This document shows, one piece after another, positions 7,495 to 11,006 of a stretch of 11,006 bases of DNA (within the stretch, counting starts at the first letter, position 1; each line of letters begins with the position of its first letter). Source of the DNA: Verrucomicrobiales bacterium (GTDB lineage Bacteria; Verrucomicrobiota; Verrucomicrobiia; Verrucomicrobiales; DEV007); assembly GCA_002696885.1 (NCBI GenBank), contig NZSO01000057.1:12020-23025 (forward strand). Reading direction: 5' to 3'. A program made the position numbers and the translations under genes. The notes under the pieces are model-generated. The model saw only the letters and a program-made list of their open reading frames with translations. It was not told the DNA's origin and searched no databases.

Positions 7495-8792
7495 GAAAGT
7501 TTCAATTTTCCTGTGCTATCACCCAGTTGATTAATATTTATCCCCATTGCGTTAATCATAGATAACCATAAATTAGCTATAGGTGTTCCATTCGGTGATT
7601 TTATGTGATTACCTGGTTTTATAGCTCCACCTGCACGTCCTGCTACTAGAGTAGGCAGGTCAGTATAAATATGTAGAGAACCATCACTGATCCCAGAGCC
7701 AAGTGTAAACATCATATTATCAAGTAATGTCCCCTCACCTTCCTTAATTTCTTTCATCTTCATTACAAGAGATGTGAATTGCTGAATATGAAAATGATCC
7801 AAGGATTCAAGTTTTGATCTTACATGTTCGTTGCCTTGTCCGTGTGTCATGCCGTGATGATCAACTGGCTTATCAAAAAGGCCATGAACCTTAAGAGGAG
7901 ACCCCCATCGCTCAGGCGAACTCATAATTGTGGCTACTCGGGTAAGATCAGTCCTAAATGCTAATATCATTAAGTCACCCATAACCTGAATGAATTCATC
8001 TCGGGTCATGGCCTGCCAAGGTTTGATGGGAGCAGAAAGCTTCATATTATTAATATCTTTCTGTCTTTTTGTAACCCGCTCTATCTGCTTCTCGACGGTA
8101 CGAACGGAGTCCATATACTCATCGAGTTTTCCTTTGTCCGTCCTACCAAGGTTATGATTAAGCGTTCTAGCATCATCCATGACAAGATCAAGAACACTTC
8201 CTGATTCAATATGCTGCTTTACACCAAAAAGCCTATTAAAAACGGCCTTGGGGTCACGTAGTGAACGTGCCACATGGCCATGACCATACCAGGATATATT
8301 ATCAAAATATACTGATTCACGATTGTCCTCATAAGGATTACAGCTAAGCTCAAGCGAACGGAATGCAGTCTCCTTACCTGTATGTTCAGCAATAATCTGG
8401 TCGATAGTCTTTTTTAGAGGATATCCCGCAGGAGACAGTTCATCTGGAGATGCACTACTTAACCAACACGCTCCAGCTTGTGCGTGACCATCAGTGCCGG
8501 CAACTTTTATCCTATCCAATTTTGTAAACAACGTAACATCATTCTTAATAGGTTTGATAGGTCTGAGAGTTGGGCTCAATTGGTAATCGTACCCTGTATC
8601 CTTAGGGTGCCATGCAGTTTGAACGACCCCATTAGGGATATAAAAGAATCCAGCTCGAACAGGAGGCTTAATGGCATCATTATTCTTGGAAAATGAATTA
8701 ATCTGCATGGCCTCTAATAATGGCAATGCTAAGGTCGCGCCTGCACCCCTCAGAACCTTTCGTCTAGACAGTGATGTTCTTTTTAAAATCAT
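7491..8792 (-). CDS. DUF1552 (HXXSHH family) protein, Tat leader
   Basis: A 433-residue protein of normal family length. The ATG is at 8792-8790, 2 bp after the TAA of the upstream DUF1592-type gene, so translation is probably coupled. The leader has a Tat-type motif SRRKVL (R10-R11) followed by RGAGATLALPLLEAM, a classic DUF1552 opening. Other family features: FFYIPNGVVQTAWHP (49-63), LFTKLDR near 88-94, GHAQAGACWLS near 102-112, SWYGHG near 167-172 with FNRLFG near 185-190, DLTRVATIM near 282-290, GSGISDGSLH (365-374) and TLVAGRAGGAIKPG near 381-394. The family-naming HxxSHH site is here H313-G-M-T316-H317-G318, with Ser changed to Thr and the last His to Gly. The function of DUF1552 is unknown; it habitually sits beside DUF1592-type cytochrome proteins, as here. 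It converges on the DUF1501 gene with a 4-nt overlap. Confidence 0.93.
   Translation of the reverse strand: MILKRTSLSRRKVLRGAGATLALPLLEAMQINSFSKNNDAIKPPVRAGFFYIPNGVVQTAWHPKDTGYDYQLSPTLRPIKPIKNDVTLFTKLDRIKVAGTDGHAQAGACWLSSASPDELSPAGYPLKKTIDQIIAEHTGKETAFRSLELSCNPYEDNRESVYFDNISWYGHGHVARSLRDPKAVFNRLFGVKQHIESGSVLDLVMDDARTLNHNLGRTDKGKLDEYMDSVRTVEKQIERVTKRQKDINNMKLSAPIKPWQAMTRDEFIQVMGDLMILAFRTDLTRVATIMSSPERWGSPLKVHGLFDKPVDHHGMTHGQGNEHVRSKLESLDHFHIQQFTSLVMKMKEIKEGEGTLLDNMMFTLGSGISDGSLHIYTDLPTLVAGRAGGAIKPGNHIKSPNGTPIANLWLSMINAMGININQLGDSTGKLKLS
7493..7512. terminator. Short hairpin at the convergent gene junction, possible weak bidirectional terminator
   Basis: Perfect 6-nt arms AGGAAA (7493-7498) and TTTCCT (7507-7512) extend to eight pairs on the plus strand through a G-U and a T-A pair, around a TTCA tetraloop. 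The hairpin lies exactly where the two convergent genes meet and is inside the last codons of the DUF1552 gene. The stem is A/U-rich and has no U-tract on either side, so it is at best a weak intrinsic terminator. No better candidate exists at this junction. Confidence 0.22.
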
Positions 8793-8794
8793 AA

Positions 8795-11006
8795 TTATCT
8801 TTCTGACTGATTGGTTTTATTCATAAAAGGATAACTCTTAGTAATCTCTGTGACAACTGTAGAAAATTTTCCTTTTTCTAGCAGAACTTTTGAAAGAATC
8901 TTGTCCACGTAGGGATTATCACTTATATCAAGCTCGCGACCTAGCGAGTAAGACAGCATATGCTCAATAAATGATCGCATAAACCAATGTGGATTCTCAA
9001 TAATTGTATCCTTTAGGCCAATTATGTCATTAAATTTACCTTCACCGAATATTTCTCCACTAGAATCAATCTTAAGTCCAGAGTTATAAGTATCCCGCCA
9101 TCTTCCGATCGCATCGAAGTTTTCTAAAGCAAACCCCAAAGGATCAATTTTTTTATGACATGAAGAACAACTTTCATTTTCTTGGTGAGCTACCAATCTT
9201 TGTCGAAGTGTTATACCCTTCTTTTCGATTTCGACATCATCTTGTTCAATTTCAGGTATAACATCTGGCGGAGGCGGTGGAGGTTTGTTAAAAATAACTG
9301 TTGCAACCCAAGCTCCTCTTCTTATTGGACTTGTCCTCAACGGTTCTGAAGTCATTGTCAATGTTGCGGCTGAAGTGATAACCCCCCCTTCTCTTCTCGA
9401 TGGAAGAGTTCTTTTTGTGAAGGTCTGGCTATTGGTATTAAAACGGTTTCTATTTTGGCGCTTTCCAAAAGGAATATCGTCGTTATACCAAGATTGCATT
9501 TCATCTGAACGGTATGAATAATTACTATCGACGAGAAGCATAATTGATCGGTCCTCAACCATAATGCTTTCGAACAGAAGAAGAGGTTCGATCATAGTTT
9601 GTAATCCAAATTTCCATTGCTCACATCCAATTCTTGAATAATAAATTTGAAAACGATCAAAGTCAGGGACGGCAGTTATAAGTTGATCAAGCCTTAACCA
9701 TTGTCGAGCAAAGTTCTCAGCAAGTGATTTGCTTTTTGGGCTCTCCAATAATCGTTTGGTCTGCGATGCATATACAACAGGGTCAAGAATTGAACCGTCG
9801 CGAGCATGGCTCAAGAGTTCATCATCTGGAATGCTACTCCATAGAAAAAATGAAAGCCTAGTTGCCAACTCATAGGAATTCAGGGGTTCAGTTTTACCGT
9901 TGATGTTTTTTTGCTCATTAATATAAAAGAATCTAGGCGATGCAATGATTGCAGAAATTAATTTTTTCATCGAATCTTTAAAAGATTTCCCTTGATTGAT
10001 CTCGCCCTCCAAGTAACTAGAGTACCTATCCAAGACATCATCGCTTGCAGGCTTTCTGAATGCTTTCTCTAGAAAGCTTGATAAATGCTCCCCAATGGTC
10101 TCTTTGGTGAGCGCATTCATATCAGGGGACGTGAAAAATTCACTACCAGTTAAATTGCTGTAGTTATCAAATTCAGGCGCGCTAACAATTGAGCGACCAA
10201 GATTTAAGAAAGTTTCAACCATTATTGGAGATACGCTCAACTCATCTCCTCTATTATTGAATCCATGTTCAGACTGTAAATCTATTGCGAAAGGGCTCAC
10301 TCCCGTAAGAATGTGCTGCTCAATTTGATTTTTCCCAAGCGCTCGATTGGATAATCGAATTGAATTTGGAAATTTTCCGGATGAAGGATTAAAATATGAG
10401 CTACTTCTGATGACTTTTTCAGGTAATGGGTAGACATCACCCTTTAGTTGTAAAAGATCCCGAACAGCGTTGTTATATTCGTAGCGGTTCATTCTTCTCA
10501 TGACAATTGATTTTAATGAACCCGATTCTTTTATATATGTTTTAAGATAAGAATCAAACAAAGTTAGCATCATTTGATGCTCTTGGTCTGTTAGTTGCTT
10601 TTCATCTTCAGGTGGCATTTCTTTAAAATTTAGGGCATCAACAATTTTCTGTGTCAGCTCTATATTTTTGAGAAACCCCTCCTTGGTTTGAATTATCTTT
10701 AGATTAACCTTGCCTTTGATTATATCATTGTCTCCATGGCAAGAGTAACATCGTGAAGCTAGTATGGGCTTAATATCTTTTAACGAAACGTTAAGTGGTT
10801 CCTTAGTGGAAAAATCATCAGGATTAAATTTATGTTTTGCTCGATTTTTTGAATTCTTATTAACCGAAAGTTTAGCGCCAGAAACTTCATCCTGATTCTG
10901 TATATCTGTAATCTTAAGATAATCCACCCCAAGTAAATATCTACTCTTTCGAAATGCACTTGCTTTATCATTTCGACCAACAAGTTTAAATCTGATGTTG
11001 TGTTGG
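8795..11006 (-). CDS. PSCyt1-DUF1587-DUF1595-DUF1592-DUF1588-DUF1585 cytochrome protein, 5' end beyond window
   Basis: The frame is open to the right edge, so a GTG at 10927 is only an internal Val and the true start lies outside; residues below count from that Val. The 26 codons upstream of it read HNIRFKLVGR...YLLG and run into VDYLKI, resembling the last strands of a jelly-roll/PA14- or CBM-like domain. PSCyt1 follows (about 48-130), with haem motif CYSCH (C60, C63, H64) and distal Met in EMPP (M104). Then come DUF1587 (MRRMNRYEYNNAVRDLL, 143-159), DUF1595 (FLEKAFRKPASDDVLDRY to ASPRFFYI, about 285-336), DUF1592 (ELATRLSFFLWSSIPDDELL, 353-372), DUF1588 (RREGGVITSAATLTM, a six-proline run at 549-554, second haem motif CSSCH at 587-591 in HKKIDPLGFALENFDAIGRWRD) and DUF1585 (FIEHMLSYSLGREL, 653-666). 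Redox function in the cell envelope is inferred. It is cotranscribed with the DUF1552 gene 2 bp downstream. Confidence 0.92.
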   Translation of the reverse strand, partial: QHNIRFKLVGRNDKASAFRKSRYLLGVDYLKITDIQNQDEVSGAKLSVNKNSKNRAKHKFNPDDFSTKEPLNVSLKDIKPILASRCYSCHGDNDIIKGKVNLKIIQTKEGFLKNIELTQKIVDALNFKEMPPEDEKQLTDQEHQMMLTLFDSYLKTYIKESGSLKSIVMRRMNRYEYNNAVRDLLQLKGDVYPLPEKVIRSSSYFNPSSGKFPNSIRLSNRALGKNQIEQHILTGVSPFAIDLQSEHGFNNRGDELSVSPIMVETFLNLGRSIVSAPEFDNYSNLTGSEFFTSPDMNALTKETIGEHLSSFLEKAFRKPASDDVLDRYSSYLEGEINQGKSFKDSMKKLISAIIASPRFFYINEQKNINGKTEPLNSYELATRLSFFLWSSIPDDELLSHARDGSILDPVVYASQTKRLLESPKSKSLAENFARQWLRLDQLITAVPDFDRFQIYYSRIGCEQWKFGLQTMIEPLLLFESIMVEDRSIMLLVDSNYSYRSDEMQSWYNDDIPFGKRQNRNRFNTNSQTFTKRTLPSRREGGVITSAATLTMTSEPLRTSPIRRGAWVATVIFNKPPPPPPDVIPEIEQDDVEIEKKGITLRQRLVAHQENESCSSCHKKIDPLGFALENFDAIGRWRDTYNSGLKIDSSGEIFGEGKFNDIIGLKDTIIENPHWFMRSFIEHMLSYSLGRELDISDNPYVDKILSKVLLEKGKFSTVVTEITKSYPFMNKTNQSER
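8799..8804 (-). promoter_or_regulatory. Weak ribosome binding site for the DUF1552 gene
   Basis: The minus-strand sequence AGAAAG lies 6 nt before the ATG at 8792 and overlaps the final codons of the upstream gene. It is the only purine-rich Shine-Dalgarno-like element I see before any complete gene start in this window. The match to AGGAGG is poor, so coupling to termination of the upstream gene is probably more important. Confidence 0.3.

Noticed and set aside
8478..8696. Plus-strand open frame of 72 codons
   Set aside because: It is antisense to the well-supported DUF1552 gene and has no recognisable domain or start signal.
9285..9558. Open frames on both strands of up to 78 codons
   Set aside because: They overlap the DUF1588 region of the DUF1592-type gene, which has strong family motifs in its own frame. 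They are shadow frames.

Overview
The window is AT-rich, densely coding, and looks like a chromosomal piece of a Planctomycetota or Verrucomicrobiota bacterium. The reason is its gene content. It has the planctomycete-type cytochrome and PSD domain families (PSCyt1, DUF1549, DUF1553, DUF1587, DUF1595, DUF1592, DUF1588, DUF1585), their usual partners DUF1501 and DUF1552, and PQQ-like beta-propeller proteins. These families are strongly expanded in those phyla. The low G+C content suggests a marine or streamlined lineage, but the window alone does not fix the genus.

Layout, left to right. Positions 1-3517 hold a leftward pair of exported beta-propeller genes. The upstream gene (815-3517) encodes a LamG / FN3-like / methyltransferase-like / PQQ-propeller protein. 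The downstream gene (809 to beyond base 1) encodes a second propeller protein and is cut by the window edge. A divergent intergenic region of about 177 bp follows. Positions 3695-7494 hold a rightward pair: a PSCyt1-DUF1549-DUF1553 di-haem-motif protein and a DUF1501 protein with a Tat-type leader. Positions 7491 to beyond 11006 hold a leftward pair: a PSCyt1-DUF1587-DUF1595-DUF1592-DUF1588-DUF1585 protein (open at the right edge), then a DUF1552 protein with a Tat-type leader. The rightward and leftward PSD pairs converge with overlapping stop codons. No RNA gene, mobile element or CRISPR array was seen, and no gene-free stretch exceeds about 180 bp.

How the genes may work together: all six products carry export signals or belong to exported families, and the two large PSD proteins contribute four CxxCH haem-c motifs. 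Each cytochrome protein is paired with a Tat-leader partner (DUF1501 in the alkaline-phosphatase-like superfamily; DUF1552 of unknown function). A reasonable inference is an extracytoplasmic redox and glycan- or sulfate-ester-related module, with LamG and propeller proteins as binding or sensing parts. The biochemistry of these PSD pairs is not established, so this remains a hypothesis. The least expected points are the methyltransferase-like fold inside an exported propeller protein, a jelly-roll-like segment fused ahead of the cytochrome domain at the right edge, and an altered HxxSHH signature in the DUF1552 protein.
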